Of a DNA stretch of 64,000 nucleotides, positions 42,030-51,576 are shown piece after piece. Numbering within the stretch: the stretch's first letter is position 1; each line of letters starts with the position of its first letter. Below the pieces are notes generated by a model, which was not told where the DNA came from, ran no database searches, and saw only the letters and a list, made by a program, of their open reading frames with translations. The position numbers and the translations under genes are program-made. Origin of the DNA: Ammoniphilus sp. YIM 78166 (lineage in GTDB: Bacteria > Bacillota > Bacilli > Aneurinibacillales > RAOX-1); assembly GCF_004522215.1 (NCBI RefSeq), contig NZ_SDLR01000001.1:434001-498000 (forward strand), given 5' to 3'.

Positions 42030-43022
42030 GTGGCAGTGAAATTTAAAGACGTGAAGCAAACACAAAAGCATAGCGACGTTTTAGTAGAGGTAAAGGGACT
42101 TAAAAAGTTTTTCCCTGCGGGGGAATCTGTTGTTAAAGCCGTTAACGACTTGAATTTTGTCATTCATCGCGGAGAAACGCTAGGATTCGTAGGGGAATCA
42201 GGCTGCGGAAAGTCTACCGCTGGACGTACAATCCTTCGTTTATATGATGCGACTGAAGGAGAAGTGTTGTTTGAGGGAAGAGATATTCAAAAGCTATCAG
42301 CTAGAGAGTTAAAGGAATCGCGCAAGGAAATTCAGATGATCTTCCAAGATCCATACGCTTCATTAAACCCAAGAATGACAGTAGGAGATATTATTGGTGA
42401 GCCTTTAGATATTCATGGATTAGCTAAAGGGGAAAAAAGAAAAGAGCGTATTCAAGAGCTTTTGAAGCTGGTCGGATTGAATCCAGAGCATATCAACCGC
42501 TTCCCGCATGAATTCAGCGGCGGACAGCGCCAAAGGATTGGGATTGCTCGTGCGCTTGCTGTCGAGCCTAAGTTTATTATCTGTGACGAACCAATCTCTG
42601 CACTTGATGTTTCAATTCAAGCTCAAGTCGTTAACCTGCTAAAAGAATTGCAAAATAAAATGGGACTTACCTATTTATTTATTGCTCACGATTTATCCAT
42701 GGTTAAGCATATTAGTGACCGTGTAGCCGTTATGTATCTAGGAAAGATGGTAGAGTTGGCCTCTAGTGAGAATCTTTATGCTGAGCCTCTACATCCATAT
42801 TCCGAAGCGCTATTGTCTGCTATTCCCATTCCAGACCCTGAGCTAGAAAAGAGCCGTGAAAGAATTGTATTGCAAGGCGATGTTCCAAGCCCGATGAACC
42901 CGCCGTCTGGTTGTCATTTCCGAACTCGTTGTCCGAAGGTGATGGACATCTGTTCGAAGGTGGAGCCGGAGTGGAAAGAGGTTAAGCCAGGTCATTTTAC
43001 GGCATGTCATATTTATTACTAA
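42030..43022 (+). CDS. oppF: Oligopeptide ABC transporter ATPase OppF
   Basis: A 330-residue ATPase with Walker [10 protein letters not shown]-loop [15 protein letters not shown], signature [12 protein letters not shown], Walker [12 protein letters not shown] and a C-terminal [14 protein letters not shown] extension. GTG 42030 is chosen because GGGAGGG lies 7 nt upstream and the product then starts MAVKFKDV; the frame extends back into oppD without an SD. Last gene of the operon. Confidence 0.93.
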   Translation: MAVKFKDVKQTQKHSDVLVEVKGLKKFFPAGESVVKAVNDLNFVIHRGETLGFVGESGCGKSTAGRTILRLYDATEGEVLFEGRDIQKLSARELKESRKEIQMIFQDPYASLNPRMTVGDIIGEPLDIHGLAKGEKRKERIQELLKLVGLNPEHINRFPHEFSGGQRQRIGIARALAVEPKFIICDEPISALDVSIQAQVVNLLKELQNKMGLTYLFIAHDLSMVKHISDRVAVMYLGKMVELASSENLYAEPLHPYSEALLSAIPIPDPELEKSRERIVLQGDVPSPMNPPSGCHFRTRCPKVMDICSKVEPEWKEVKPGHFTACHIYY

Positions 43023-43024
43023 GC

Positions 43025-43058
43025 GAGAAAGTTCTGCTATGCAGAGCTTTCTTTTTTT
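43025..43058 (+). terminator. Terminator after the opp operon
   Basis: GAAAGTTCTGC and GCAGAGCTTTC form an 11-bp stem with one G-U pair and loop TAT, followed by T7. Confidence 0.88.
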
Positions 43059-43070
43059 GTATCGGGGTTG

Positions 43071-43100
43071 GTATATTTAACCATTCGTTAGGCCAGACTA
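43071..43100 (+). promoter_or_regulatory. Sigma-F-like promoter of dacF
   Basis: GTATA at 43071-43075, a 15-nt spacer and GGCCAGACTA at 43091-43100 fit the sigma-F pattern GYATA-N15-GGNNANANTR. The downstream 8-bp inverted repeat ACTAGAAT (43097) / ATTCTAGT (43130) lies between the -10 and the SD. dacF is sigma-F dependent in B. subtilis. Confidence 0.65.
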
Positions 43101-43151
43101 GAATTGAAATGCACCTAAACTCTTTGTTTATTCTAGTTTGGAGGGAGATTT

Positions 43152-44312
43152 ATGCAAAACAAGGTTGGGCTGTTTGTCGCCATGATGCTATGTTTACTAC
43201 CTTTTTCCAGTTTTGCTCAGGAATCTGGTGTTGATTTGGCTCCAAATGCAAAATCTGCAATTCTGGTAGAAGTAGACACAGGAACTGTGATCTACGAAAA
43301 GAATTCACATGAAAAATTGCCGCCGGCCAGTATTACGAAGGTTATGACAATGCTATTGATTATGGAAGCTATTGACAGAGGTGAGCTTAAGCTTACAGAC
43401 AAGGTGCGTACAAGTGAATATGCCGCTTCCATGGGAGGTTCGCAAATTTTCCTTGAACCAGGCGAAATGATGAGTGTGGAAGAAATGATTAAAGGGATAG
43501 CCATTGCTTCAGGAAATGATGCTTCCGTTGCTATGGCAGAACACCTTGGAGGAACCGAGCAGGGCTTTGTCACGAAGATGAATCAACGTGTCAAGGAACT
43601 TGGGTTGCAAAATACCAATTTTGCCAATACAAATGGCTTACCTGCTGAAAATCATTATTCTACAGCTCATGACATCGCGATGATGTCACGTGAATTGCTA
43701 AAGCATGAACAAATAACAAAATATACGAGTTTATACCAAGATTATCTACGTAAAGATTCGAGTAAGCCATTTTGGCTGGTGAATACAAATAAACTAGTGC
43801 GCTTCTATCCAGGGGCGGATGGACTGAAAACCGGTTATACATCGGAAGCAAAATACTGTCTGACAGCCACAGCGAAAAGGGATAATATGCGAGTCGTTGC
43901 CGTTGTCATGGGCGAGCCGGACTCTAAGACACGCAACAAAGAGATCACCTCGATGTTCGACTATGCTTTTTCTCAATACCAATCCTTCCCCATGGTTAAA
44001 AAAGGGGATGTGATTGCTCAAGTGGAAGTGAACAAGGGCTCCGTAGACAAAATGAATCTGGTGGCACCGCAGCAATTTGGAATTCTTGCCAAAAAAGGTG
44101 AGAAAGCAGAGGACTTTGAGAAAGAGATCATCGTGAAGGAAAAAGTTGTCGCTCCGATTAGACAAGGTGAAGTTCTGGGTGAAATGATCATTCGTAAACA
44201 AGGTACTGAAGTAGCTAAGCTTACTCTAGTTGCCGAAGCGAACGTGGAAAAAGCAACTTGGTGGCAGCTTATGAAGCGAAGCACCAAGCGATTGTTCATG
44301 ATCCAGGAATAG
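43152..44312 (+). CDS. dacF: D-alanyl-D-alanine carboxypeptidase DacF
   Basis: Class A low-molecular-weight PBP of 386 residues, exported, acting on forespore peptidoglycan. It has a signal peptide (about 1-23, ending SSFAQE), catalytic SITK at 60-63, SGN at 120-122 and KTG in DGLKTGYTSEAKYC, then a C-terminal beta-rich PBP5-type domain. GGAGGG precedes ATG 43152. It sits just upstream of the spoIIA operon as in B. subtilis. Confidence 0.95.
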   Translation: MQNKVGLFVAMMLCLLPFSSFAQESGVDLAPNAKSAILVEVDTGTVIYEKNSHEKLPPASITKVMTMLLIMEAIDRGELKLTDKVRTSEYAASMGGSQIFLEPGEMMSVEEMIKGIAIASGNDASVAMAEHLGGTEQGFVTKMNQRVKELGLQNTNFANTNGLPAENHYSTAHDIAMMSRELLKHEQITKYTSLYQDYLRKDSSKPFWLVNTNKLVRFYPGADGLKTGYTSEAKYCLTATAKRDNMRVVAVVMGEPDSKTRNKEITSMFDYAFSQYQSFPMVKKGDVIAQVEVNKGSVDKMNLVAPQQFGILAKKGEKAEDFEKEIIVKEKVVAPIRQGEVLGEMIIRKQGTEVAKLTLVAEANVEKATWWQLMKRSTKRLFMIQE

Positions 44313-44335
44313 CGACAAGATTTCTCGCTTTTTTT
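44311..44335 (+). terminator. Short terminator after dacF
   Basis: AGCGA (44311-44315) and TCGCT (44325-44329) with T6. The stem is only 5 bp, so some readthrough into spoIIA is possible. Confidence 0.5.
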
Positions 44336-44339
44336 CTAG

Positions 44340-44381
44340 TTTTGTCGACTGGCAGGAATTACCTCATCCCTTGTAGAAACA
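44340..44381 (+). promoter_or_regulatory. Spo0A box and sigma-H promoter of spoIIA
   Basis: TTTTGTCGAC at 44340-44349 resembles a Spo0A box with one mismatch. GCAGGAATT at 44352-44360 fits the sigma-H -35. A 12-nt spacer leads to GTAGAAACA at 44373-44381, a fair -10. B. subtilis spoIIA is controlled by Spo0A and sigma-H in the same arrangement. Confidence 0.65.
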
Positions 44382-44417
44382 TACGGGTAAGACGGAAACT
44401 ACAAGGAGTGAATGGAA

Positions 44418-44768
44418 TTGAGTTTGCATATTGATCTAGATGTGTTATCGAATGTGCTCATTGTCCGCTTGAGCGGCGAGCTTGATCATCATACAGCTGA
44501 GAAGCTGAAACAGCAGATGGAGGATAAGATCCTTAGGGGCAATGTGCAAAATATCGTTCTAAGCCTAGAACACCTCCACTTTATGGACAGCTCTGGTCTT
44601 GGGGTTATTTTAGGGAGATACAAACAGATAACTGGACGCGGTGGTGAGATGGTCGTATGCTCCATTAACCCTCTGATCTATCGATTATTTGAGTTATCTG
44701 GACTCTTTAAAATTATCAAGATCCGAGAAAATGAAGGCGAAGCACTTCAGCTGTTGGGGGTGGCTTAA
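44418..44768 (+). CDS. spoIIAA: Anti-sigma-F factor antagonist SpoIIAA
   Basis: A 116-residue STAS-domain protein that releases sigma-F from SpoIIAB when dephosphorylated. It has [13 protein letters not shown] and the phosphoserine motif [17 protein letters not shown] (Ser58). TTG 44418 is chosen because AAGGAG lies 9 nt upstream and the product then begins MSLHID, as in B. subtilis (MSLGID). ATG 44412 is too close to the SD. Confidence 0.95.
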   Translation: MSLHIDLDVLSNVLIVRLSGELDHHTAEKLKQQMEDKILRGNVQNIVLSLEHLHFMDSSGLGVILGRYKQITGRGGEMVVCSINPLIYRLFELSGLFKIIKIRENEGEALQLLGVA

Positions 44769-44769
44769 T

Positions 44770-45216
44770 ATGCAGAACCAAAACTATATGAGAATTGAGT
44801 TTTCAGCTAGAAGCGAGAACGAAGCCTTCGCAAGGGTAGCGGTAGCCTCTTTTGTGTCCAAGCTTCATCTCACATTGGACGAGCTCGAGGAAATTAAAAC
44901 AGCGGTGTCAGAGGCCGTAACCAATGCGATTATTCATGGGTACGAAGAAAATGCGGATCAATTAGTGACGATCGTTACTCATTACAATGATGAGTATATT
45001 GAAGTTATGATCGAAGATAAAGGTATTGGAATTGATAATATTGACGAGGCAAGACAGCCGCTCTTCACGACGAAGCCCGAGCTGGAACGTTCTGGCATGG
45101 GCTTTACCATCATGGAAAACTTCATGGATTCTGTAGAGATCCTAACAGGGGCTAACGTGGGCACAAGAGTCACCTTGAGGAAAAATTTAGTTAAAAATCA
45201 AGCACTTTGCAACTAG
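44770..45216 (+). CDS. spoIIAB: Anti-sigma-F factor / serine kinase SpoIIAB
   Basis: A 148-residue GHKL-fold kinase that binds sigma-F and phosphorylates SpoIIAA. Seen motifs: [14 protein letters not shown] (N box), [10 protein letters not shown] (G1 box) and [11 protein letters not shown] (G2). ATG 44770 starts 1 nt after the spoIIAA stop, with GGGGGTGG as SD within spoIIAA. Confidence 0.95.
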   Translation: MQNQNYMRIEFSARSENEAFARVAVASFVSKLHLTLDELEEIKTAVSEAVTNAIIHGYEENADQLVTIVTHYNDEYIEVMIEDKGIGIDNIDEARQPLFTTKPELERSGMGFTIMENFMDSVEILTGANVGTRVTLRKNLVKNQALCN

Positions 45217-45231
45217 TAGGGAGATATGCCT

Positions 45232-45987
45232 ATGGAGACAGACGTACGAAACGCTAATCATCCCTATTTGAGTGACGAAGAAGTCAAGAGGCTGATCGAA
45301 CAAAGTCAGAATGGGGATCAGGGTGCTCGTGAAAAACTGGTCAATTGCAATATCCGTTTGGTATGGTCAGTTGTACAGCGTTTCCTTAATCGCGGGTATG
45401 AAGCAGATGATCTGTTCCAGATAGGTTGCATTGGCCTCCTGAAGGCAGTGGACAAGTTTGATTTGTCTTATGATGTGAAATTTTCAACCTATGCGGTACC
45501 CATGATTATCGGTGAAATCCAACGGTTTCTTCGCGATGACGGAACATTGAAGGTAAGCCGCTCCTTAAAGGAAATGGCAAATAAGGTAAGAAGAGCTAAG
45601 GATGATTTATCCAAAAAGATTGGGAGAATCCCCACGATTGTAGAAATTGCAGATGAACTTGGTGTTACCCCAGAGGAAGTGGTGTTTGCTCAAGAAGCCA
45701 ACCGCGCTCCTTCTTCCATTCACGAAACTGTTTTTGAGAATGACGGAGATCCGATTACATTAATGGATCAGATTTCTGACAGTGATGAAGGAAAATGGTT
45801 CGATAAAATGGCTTTAAAAGAGGCAATCAACAAGCTTTCTGAAAGAGAAAGACTTATTGTTTTTCTTCGATACTTTAGGGATCAGACTCAGTCTGAAGTC
45901 GCTGATCGACTTGGGATATCCCAGGTTCAAGTATCAAGGCTAGAAAAGAAGATATTGAAGACAATCAAAGACCAAATCGAGATCTAA
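45232..45987 (+). CDS. sigF: RNA polymerase sigma-F factor
   Basis: First forespore-specific sigma factor, 251 residues. Region 2 contains NIRLVWSVVQRFLNRGYEAD, DLFQIGCIGLLKAVDKFD and FSTYAVPMIIGEIQRF; region 4 ends with SEVADRLGISQVQVSRLEKK. ATG 45232 is preferred because AGGGAG lies 8 nt upstream; ATG 45226 is in frame but very close. Close to B. subtilis SigF across its length. Confidence 0.96.
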   Translation: METDVRNANHPYLSDEEVKRLIEQSQNGDQGAREKLVNCNIRLVWSVVQRFLNRGYEADDLFQIGCIGLLKAVDKFDLSYDVKFSTYAVPMIIGEIQRFLRDDGTLKVSRSLKEMANKVRRAKDDLSKKIGRIPTIVEIADELGVTPEEVVFAQEANRAPSSIHETVFENDGDPITLMDQISDSDEGKWFDKMALKEAINKLSERERLIVFLRYFRDQTQSEVADRLGISQVQVSRLEKKILKTIKDQIEI

Positions 45988-46007
45988 TCTCGGTTTGGTT
46001 TTTTTTT
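45971..46007 (+). terminator. Terminator overlapping the sigF stop
   Basis: ACCAAATCGAGAT and ATCTCGGTTTGGT form a stem with one mismatch, followed by T9. The sigF TAA lies in the loop. spoVA transcription probably starts downstream. Confidence 0.85.
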
Positions 46008-46081
46008 ACGCTTATACTGCAAGCTGGATCGAGGAACGCTATCCCTTACAATCACCTAGAAGATAGCGAGGTTTGTAAACT

Positions 46082-46564
46082 ATGGCTGGCAACCAATCAA
46101 TGCAAAAGACAGGATGGAAATGGTCAAAGGATGGATATGCAAAGCATGCACAACAATACAAGCCCAAGAAGCCCGTCGCCTTCAATTGCTTTAAGGCCTT
46201 TACCATAGGAGGCTTGATCTGTGCCTTGGGTCAAGGAATAACCAATTTCTATATCGCGTTTTTTGGATTTACTGAACAAAACGCTGGCAATCCTACGGTT
46301 GCCACCCTCATATTCCTGGCGGTCCTTCTTACAGGCTTAGGGGTCTATGATAACATTGGTCAATTTGCTGGTGCAGGATCCGCTGTACCTGTAACGGGCT
46401 TTGCCAATTCAATAGCATCGGCAGCCATTGAGCATCGAAGTGAGGGCTGGGTGCTTGGGGTTGGCGGAAACATGTTTAAATTAGCAGGTGCTGTTATTGT
46501 ATATGGCGTCGTAGCAGCCTTTCTTGTTGCTTTACTGAAAACGCTCTGGTTATTCATTTTTTAA
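46082..46564 (+). CDS. spoVAC: Stage V sporulation protein AC
   Basis: A 160-residue membrane protein of the spore DPA channel, with about four hydrophobic segments and the conserved FKAFTIGGLICALGQGI and GAGSAVPVTGFANSI. It is the first gene of this spoVA operon. spoVAA and spoVAB, which precede it in B. subtilis, are not present between sigF and this gene. Confidence 0.95.
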   Translation: MAGNQSMQKTGWKWSKDGYAKHAQQYKPKKPVAFNCFKAFTIGGLICALGQGITNFYIAFFGFTEQNAGNPTVATLIFLAVLLTGLGVYDNIGQFAGAGSAVPVTGFANSIASAAIEHRSEGWVLGVGGNMFKLAGAVIVYGVVAAFLVALLKTLWLFIF

Positions 46565-46582
46565 AAGGAGGAGGGATTTTTG

Positions 46583-47602
46583 GTGAGCCATTTACCGCGC
46601 GTAAGCCGGCAGACGTGGAGATTCAGAAAAGATATCCGGATCCTTGGCTCAGGAGTCGCGACGGGTCCATTAGAAGGGGACGGCCCCTTAGGAAAAGAGT
46701 TTGACTGCGTGTTTCAAGATAATTATGCACACGAAGATTCCTGGGAAAAGGCAGAGCGCAAAATGTTGGGCAAAGCCGTTGATGCCGCGCTTCAGAAGGC
46801 CAGCCTTACGGGAGAGGACATTGATGTGATGCTCGCAGGAGACTTGCTGAACCAGATTATTACCTCCAATTATACGGCACGAGGACTTGATCTTCCCCTT
46901 CTCGGCTTATTCGGAGCATGCTCCACTTCCATGGAGGGGTTAGCGATTGCTGCTTCTCTTGTAGAGGGAGGGTTTGTCCGTCATGCCTTAACCGGTTGCA
47001 GCAGCCATAATTCTACGGCTGAACGCCAGTTTCGATATCCAACGGAATATGGGGGGCAGAAACCACCCTATGCCCAGTGGACGGTTACTGGTGCCGGAGC
47101 ATCTGTCGTTGGCTTAGGGAGCTCTGGACCTAGAATCACTCACGCCACCATTGGGAAAGTAGTCGATATGGGAATTAAAGATCCGTTTGATATGGGAACC
47201 GCGATGGCGCCTGCAGCCGCAGATACCATTATGAAGCATTTTCAAGATCTTAATCGAACCCCGGATCATTATGACCTTATTGTGACGGGGGATTTGGGAA
47301 AAGTGGGATATGCGATTCTTAAAGACATGCTAAAGGATGCAGGTTATGAGATGTCACCGCATTACCGGGATTGCGGGATGATGATTTATCGGCAGGATCA
47401 AGACGTATTCTCAGGAGGAAGCGGCTGTGCCTCAAGTGCTGTTGTTACCTATAGCCACATTGTGAATGGGCTATGCAGCGGTAAATACCAAAAAGTTTTG
47501 GTTGTAGCCACAGGAGCATTGTTCAGTCCGGTCAGCTTCCAGCAAGGAGAGTCCATTCCTTGTATAGCACACGGAGTTGCGATGGAAAGGGTGTTAGTAT
47601 GA
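46583..47602 (+). CDS. spoVAD: Stage V sporulation protein AD
   Basis: A 339-residue thiolase-fold protein that binds dipicolinic acid and takes part in its uptake into the forespore. It has [20 protein letters not shown] in the position of the thiolase nucleophile region and [20 protein letters not shown] 46583 is preferred 7 nt after AGGAGGAGGG; TTG 46580 is also possible. Its stop overlaps the next start (ATGA). Confidence 0.95.
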   Translation: MSHLPRVSRQTWRFRKDIRILGSGVATGPLEGDGPLGKEFDCVFQDNYAHEDSWEKAERKMLGKAVDAALQKASLTGEDIDVMLAGDLLNQIITSNYTARGLDLPLLGLFGACSTSMEGLAIAASLVEGGFVRHALTGCSSHNSTAERQFRYPTEYGGQKPPYAQWTVTGAGASVVGLGSSGPRITHATIGKVVDMGIKDPFDMGTAMAPAAADTIMKHFQDLNRTPDHYDLIVTGDLGKVGYAILKDMLKDAGYEMSPHYRDCGMMIYRQDQDVFSGGSGCASSAVVTYSHIVNGLCSGKYQKVLVVATGALFSPVSFQQGESIPCIAHGVAMERVLV

Positions 47603-47952
47603 GTGAATACTTTATTGCCTTCTTAGTTGGTGGTTTGATTTGTTTAATTGGACAGTTGATGTTGGATCTGACGAAGATGACACCAGCTCATGTAATGAGT
47701 ACGTTGGTTGTCACAGGGGTTGTTTTGGATGGTTTAGGCTTGTACGATCCATTGATTGACTTTGCAGGGGCAGGTGCCACCGTACCGATTACGAGCTTCG
47801 GGCATGCTTTATACCACGGGGCTTGGGCAGAAGCAGAGAAAAATGGCTTAATCGGCATTGTAACTGGAATATTCGAAGTGCCTAGTGCGGGGATTTCTTC
47901 AGCCATTGTTTTTGGCTTTCTTGGTGCTCTAGTCTTTAAACCGAAGGGATGA
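47599..47952 (+). CDS. spoVAEB: Stage V sporulation protein AEB (SpoVAE)
   Basis: A 117-residue membrane protein with about three or four hydrophobic segments and the family run [20 protein letters not shown] and [17 protein letters not shown]. It resembles SpoVAC and likely forms the DPA channel with it. ATG 47599 overlaps the spoVAD stop by 4 nt. Confidence 0.93.
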   Translation: MSEYFIAFLVGGLICLIGQLMLDLTKMTPAHVMSTLVVTGVVLDGLGLYDPLIDFAGAGATVPITSFGHALYHGAWAEAEKNGLIGIVTGIFEVPSAGISSAIVFGFLGALVFKPKG

Positions 47953-47957
47953 TAGAG

Positions 47958-48548
47958 ATGAAGGAAAAAGTCAAACGAGATATCATTATCATAACCGATG
48001 GCGATCAAGTAGCTCAGAAGGCCGTGGAAGTGGTAGCGCAAAATATTGGCGGCCGTTGTATTTCCAGATCGGCAGGCAATCCCACGCCCTTGAGTGGAGA
48101 GGAGATTGTCGAGCAAGTGATGAGAGCAAAATACGATCCGGTTCTGGTGATGTTTGATGATAATGGAAACGGCAGCGAGGGCGATGGAGAAAGAGCATTG
48201 GAAATTGTGGCCAATCATCCTGATGTCAATGTGTTAGGAATTGTCGCGGTAGCGTCTAACACTCCCATGGTGGACGGCGTAGATGTTGATACTTGCGTGA
48301 ATCTAGACGCTCAGGAAACCGAATGTTCCGTGGATAAGGACGGAGTAGAACACTGCGATTCCAAAACACATATCAACGGGGATACCGTGGACATCCTTAG
48401 TCGTATCAATGCTCCTATCGTGGTCGGTGTGGGGGATATCGGTAAAATGCATGGGAGAGATCATTTTACACACGGAGCTCCCGTAACAACGAAAGCGGTA
48501 GAGATTATATTAGAGAGGAGCGGATATTATGGCCATCAGAACTCCTGA
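47958..48548 (+). CDS. spoVAEA: Stage V sporulation protein AEA
   Basis: A 196-residue soluble protein of unknown function encoded in spoVA operons. It starts KRDIIIITDGDQVAQKAVEV and contains MFDDNGNGSEGDGE and a Cys-containing segment near DTCVNLDAQETECS. ATG 47958 is preferred; ATG 47949 overlaps the previous stop. Its end overlaps spoVAF by 20 nt. Confidence 0.88.
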   Translation: MKEKVKRDIIIITDGDQVAQKAVEVVAQNIGGRCISRSAGNPTPLSGEEIVEQVMRAKYDPVLVMFDDNGNGSEGDGERALEIVANHPDVNVLGIVAVASNTPMVDGVDVDTCVNLDAQETECSVDKDGVEHCDSKTHINGDTVDILSRINAPIVVGVGDIGKMHGRDHFTHGAPVTTKAVEIILERSGYYGHQNS

Positions 48549-50046
48549 GAAAACCAAGCGAAAACAGGCTGAGGATCTGACGGTGGCAGACAAAAAAGAT
48601 CTAAAGTTTTTTAAAAAGCTGGAACTCAACAAGAAAATCTTAAATGAGCGCATTAGCTCTGAGGTTAGCTATGATATGAAATGCCGCGAAATGAACTTTG
48701 CGGAAAAAGATATCGCCATTTTTTATACCAACGGTCTGATCGATACGAATCTGATGACGATAATTGCCAATGTCATGACCGACCTGAAGCGTGAAGAAGT
48801 CGTTCCTAATACTCTGAAGCAGTTTTTAGAGCGATACGCCACGCATATGTCGGTCGAAACGGTTGAAACCTTTGATGAGGCTATAGATAAACTATTGTCA
48901 GGGGTGGTACTGTTTCTCATTGAAGATGAGGATAAGGCTCTTCTCATCGATGCTCGCAGCTATCCTGGCAGAAGTCCCGCAGAGCCAGATACAGAACGGG
49001 TGGTTCGAGGCTCTCGGGATGGCTTTATCGAGAATATTGTAGTGAATACCGCCTTAACGAGACGTCGAATTCGCGACGAAAGATTGCGTATGGAAATGGT
49101 TCAAGTAGGAACACGTTCCAAGACTGATGTTTGTATTGCCTATCTCGATGATGTTGCAGATCCAGGCTTAGTGGAGCTGCTGAAAGAACGAATACAGAAC
49201 ATTCAAATCGATGGGGTCCCCATGGCCGAGAAAACCATCGAAGAGTTTATTGTTGGTCGAAACTGGAACCCGTATCCGCTTGTCCGGTATACAGAAAGAC
49301 CGGATGTCGCTGCTTCTCACTTATTAGAAGGGCATGTCCTCGTTTATGTGGATACGTCGCCGAGTGTCATGATTACCCCTACGACGATGTTTCACCATGT
49401 GCAACATGCGGAGGAATATCGTCAAACACCGATTGCAGGAGCTTATTTGCGCTGGGTTAGATTTTTAGGGATTTTTTCTTCCTTATTTTTACTCCCCGTC
49501 TGGCTATTTTATGCACTGAATAAAGGTTATTTACCTGCAGAGCTAGCCTTTATAGGACCAAAGGAAACGGGAGAGATCCCTATTTTTTGGCAATTTATCT
49601 TTGCTGAAGTGGGCTTAGACCTCATGCGGCTTGCAGCCGTACATACCCCTTCACCATTAGCTACTGCGATGGGCTTAATTGCGGCTATATTAATTGGAGA
49701 CGTAGCCATTAGTGTAGGTTTGTTTATGCCTGAAACGATTCTTTATTTGGCCGTGGCGGCCATTGGGATGTTTGCTACTCCCAGCTATGAGCTAAGTTTA
49801 GCGAACCGTATAGTGAGGTTGCTGCTCCTGACCTTAGTATTTTCCTTTGGCATTCCAGGATTAGTTGGAGGCATTACGCTGTTTATCATCGTGCTGGCTT
49901 CAACTACCTCCTTAAACACACCTTATTTATGGCCATTTATCCCTTTTAACTGGAATGGAATGAAAAATATTATCTTACGTATGTCCGTACCATCCATGAA
50001 AGAACGACCCAGTATCGTTCACCCTCAAAACAACAACAGGCAGTAA
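48529..50046 (+). CDS. spoVAF: Stage V sporulation protein AF (GerA-like)
   Basis: A 505-residue membrane protein homologous to GerA-type germinant receptor A subunits. It has a soluble N-terminal half and about five transmembrane helices from residue 300 on, with RYTERPDVAASHLLEGHV and the late WPFIPFNWNGMK motif. SpoVAF is thought to support germination through the SpoVA channel. GAGAGGAG precedes ATG 48529. Last gene of the operon. Confidence 0.93.
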   Translation: MAIRTPEKTKRKQAEDLTVADKKDLKFFKKLELNKKILNERISSEVSYDMKCREMNFAEKDIAIFYTNGLIDTNLMTIIANVMTDLKREEVVPNTLKQFLERYATHMSVETVETFDEAIDKLLSGVVLFLIEDEDKALLIDARSYPGRSPAEPDTERVVRGSRDGFIENIVVNTALTRRRIRDERLRMEMVQVGTRSKTDVCIAYLDDVADPGLVELLKERIQNIQIDGVPMAEKTIEEFIVGRNWNPYPLVRYTERPDVAASHLLEGHVLVYVDTSPSVMITPTTMFHHVQHAEEYRQTPIAGAYLRWVRFLGIFSSLFLLPVWLFYALNKGYLPAELAFIGPKETGEIPIFWQFIFAEVGLDLMRLAAVHTPSPLATAMGLIAAILIGDVAISVGLFMPETILYLAVAAIGMFATPSYELSLANRIVRLLLLTLVFSFGIPGLVGGITLFIIVLASTTSLNTPYLWPFIPFNWNGMKNIILRMSVPSMKERPSIVHPQNNNRQ

Positions 50047-50148
50047 GTTAGTAATGTTTACAACTTAGGCAAGTGGGTTGTCACTTCTTCAGTGGAGTGG
50101 TATATTTTATAGATATATAAGTTTGTAGCATGGGGAGGGGATAGGAAC

Positions 50149-51471
50149 GTGTACCTTCATGGAACCAGTAAAATTAATGAACAAGGCCACCTGGTCATTG
50201 GTGGCTGCGATACAATAGAGCTCACGAAACAATATGGTACTCCTTTGTTTGTTTACGATGAGCAGCTGATCCGTCAAAAGTGTAGAGATTTTATTCAAGC
50301 CTTTCACCAATCAGGGTTTTCTTTTCAAGTAGCCTATGCGAGCAAAGCCTTTATGTCTATGGCGATGTGCCGATTAATCGCAGAAGAAGGACTTTCTCTT
50401 GATGTTGTATCTGGTGGCGAGCTATATACCGCTCTTAAAGCGAATTTTCCCGCCGAGCGGATTCACTTTCATGGCAACAACAAGACTGTAGAGGAGCTGG
50501 AGATGGCTCTTGATGCGGAGATTGGATGCTTCGTAGTCGACAATTTTTACGAACTTGACTTGCTGCATGCCCTAGCGAAAGATCAGAAAAAGAAAGTCAA
50601 CATTCTTCTTCGCTTAACACCAGGTGTTTCTGCCCATACGCACGAGTATATCTCTACAGGGCAAGACGACTCCAAGTTCGGATTTAGTGTCACAACAGGT
50701 CAAGCTATGGAAGCGATGAAGAAGGCGTTAACGATGGACTCCTTCCATGTTCTTGGAATCCATTCCCATATCGGCTCTCAGATTTTTGAGACGATTGGCT
50801 TTGTCGGAGCAGTGACAAAGCTTTCCGAGTTTCTCTTTGAGCTTAAGCAGCAAACGAGTTACGAGGTGCAAGTACTGAATCTAGGAGGAGGGTTCGGTAT
50901 TCGTTATACCGAGGAAGATACCCCTCTTCAGGCGGCTGAATATATTCATCCTATTCTTCATGAGGTACGTACGCAGTTTCAAGCTGCAGACTATACGCTA
51001 CCGGAAATTTGGATTGAGCCAGGTCGCAGCATTGTAGGGGATGCTGGTACCACTTTGTATAAAATAGGGTCCATTAAGACCATCCCGGGCATTCGCAAGT
51101 ATGTTTCAGTGGATGGCGGAATGACGGACAATATTCGTCCAGCTCTATATCAATCCCGCTATGAAGCCATGCTTGCCAATCGAGCGATGGAAGCAACAGA
51201 AGAATTGGTTTCCATTGCTGGCAAGTGTTGCGAATCCGGTGATATGTTGATCTGGGATATCGAATTACCTACCATCTCTTCAGGAGATATTCTTGCTGTC
51301 TCCTGCACAGGGGCTTACGGTTATGCCATGGCCAACAATTATAACCGGATTGCAAGACCTGCAGTCCTATTTGTTAAAGATGGCCATGCCGAAGTGATCG
51401 TTGAACGCGAAACCTATGATGACCTGATTCAGAAAGACCGAATCCCTTCTAGTATGTTAGCCTCTAAATAA
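50149..51471 (+). CDS. lysA: Diaminopimelate decarboxylase
   Basis: PLP enzyme for the last step of lysine synthesis. The 440-residue protein has the PLP lysine in QVAYASKAFM, HSHIGSQI, the glycine loop LNLGGGFGIRY, and CCESGDMLIWD near the C terminus. GTG 50149 is preceded by GGGAGGGG with 8-nt spacing. It follows the spoVA operon as in B. subtilis. I saw no lysine riboswitch in the 102-nt gap. Confidence 0.95.
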   Translation: MYLHGTSKINEQGHLVIGGCDTIELTKQYGTPLFVYDEQLIRQKCRDFIQAFHQSGFSFQVAYASKAFMSMAMCRLIAEEGLSLDVVSGGELYTALKANFPAERIHFHGNNKTVEELEMALDAEIGCFVVDNFYELDLLHALAKDQKKKVNILLRLTPGVSAHTHEYISTGQDDSKFGFSVTTGQAMEAMKKALTMDSFHVLGIHSHIGSQIFETIGFVGAVTKLSEFLFELKQQTSYEVQVLNLGGGFGIRYTEEDTPLQAAEYIHPILHEVRTQFQAADYTLPEIWIEPGRSIVGDAGTTLYKIGSIKTIPGIRKYVSVDGGMTDNIRPALYQSRYEAMLANRAMEATEELVSIAGKCCESGDMLIWDIELPTISSGDILAVSCTGAYGYAMANNYNRIARPAVLFVKDGHAEVIVERETYDDLIQKDRIPSSMLASK

Positions 51472-51478
51472 TTTTATG

Positions 51479-51512
51479 GAAAACCAGCATATTTTGTGCT
51501 GGTTTTCTTTTT
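51479..51512 (+). terminator. Terminator after lysA
   Basis: GAAAACCAGCA and TGCTGGTTTTC form a perfect 11-bp stem with a 7-nt loop, followed by TTTTT. Confidence 0.9.
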
Positions 51513-51576
51513 GTTGACATTTATCGTATAATTAATAGGTATGTTTTACATATCGCCAAAAGGAGTGGAAGTACAT

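Noticed and set aside
47688..48218. A 176-codon minus-strand frame across spoVAEB and spoVAEA
   Set aside because: Fully antisense to two well-identified genes, without an SD or family features.
50047..50148. Lysine riboswitch before lysA
   Set aside because: The gap is only 102 nt and shows none of the expected multi-helix core; too short for the known riboswitch.
51514..51532. TTGACA/TATAAT promoter of ppiB
   Set aside because: The two hexamers are only 7 nt apart, so they cannot be one sigma-A promoter; either may belong to a different weak promoter.
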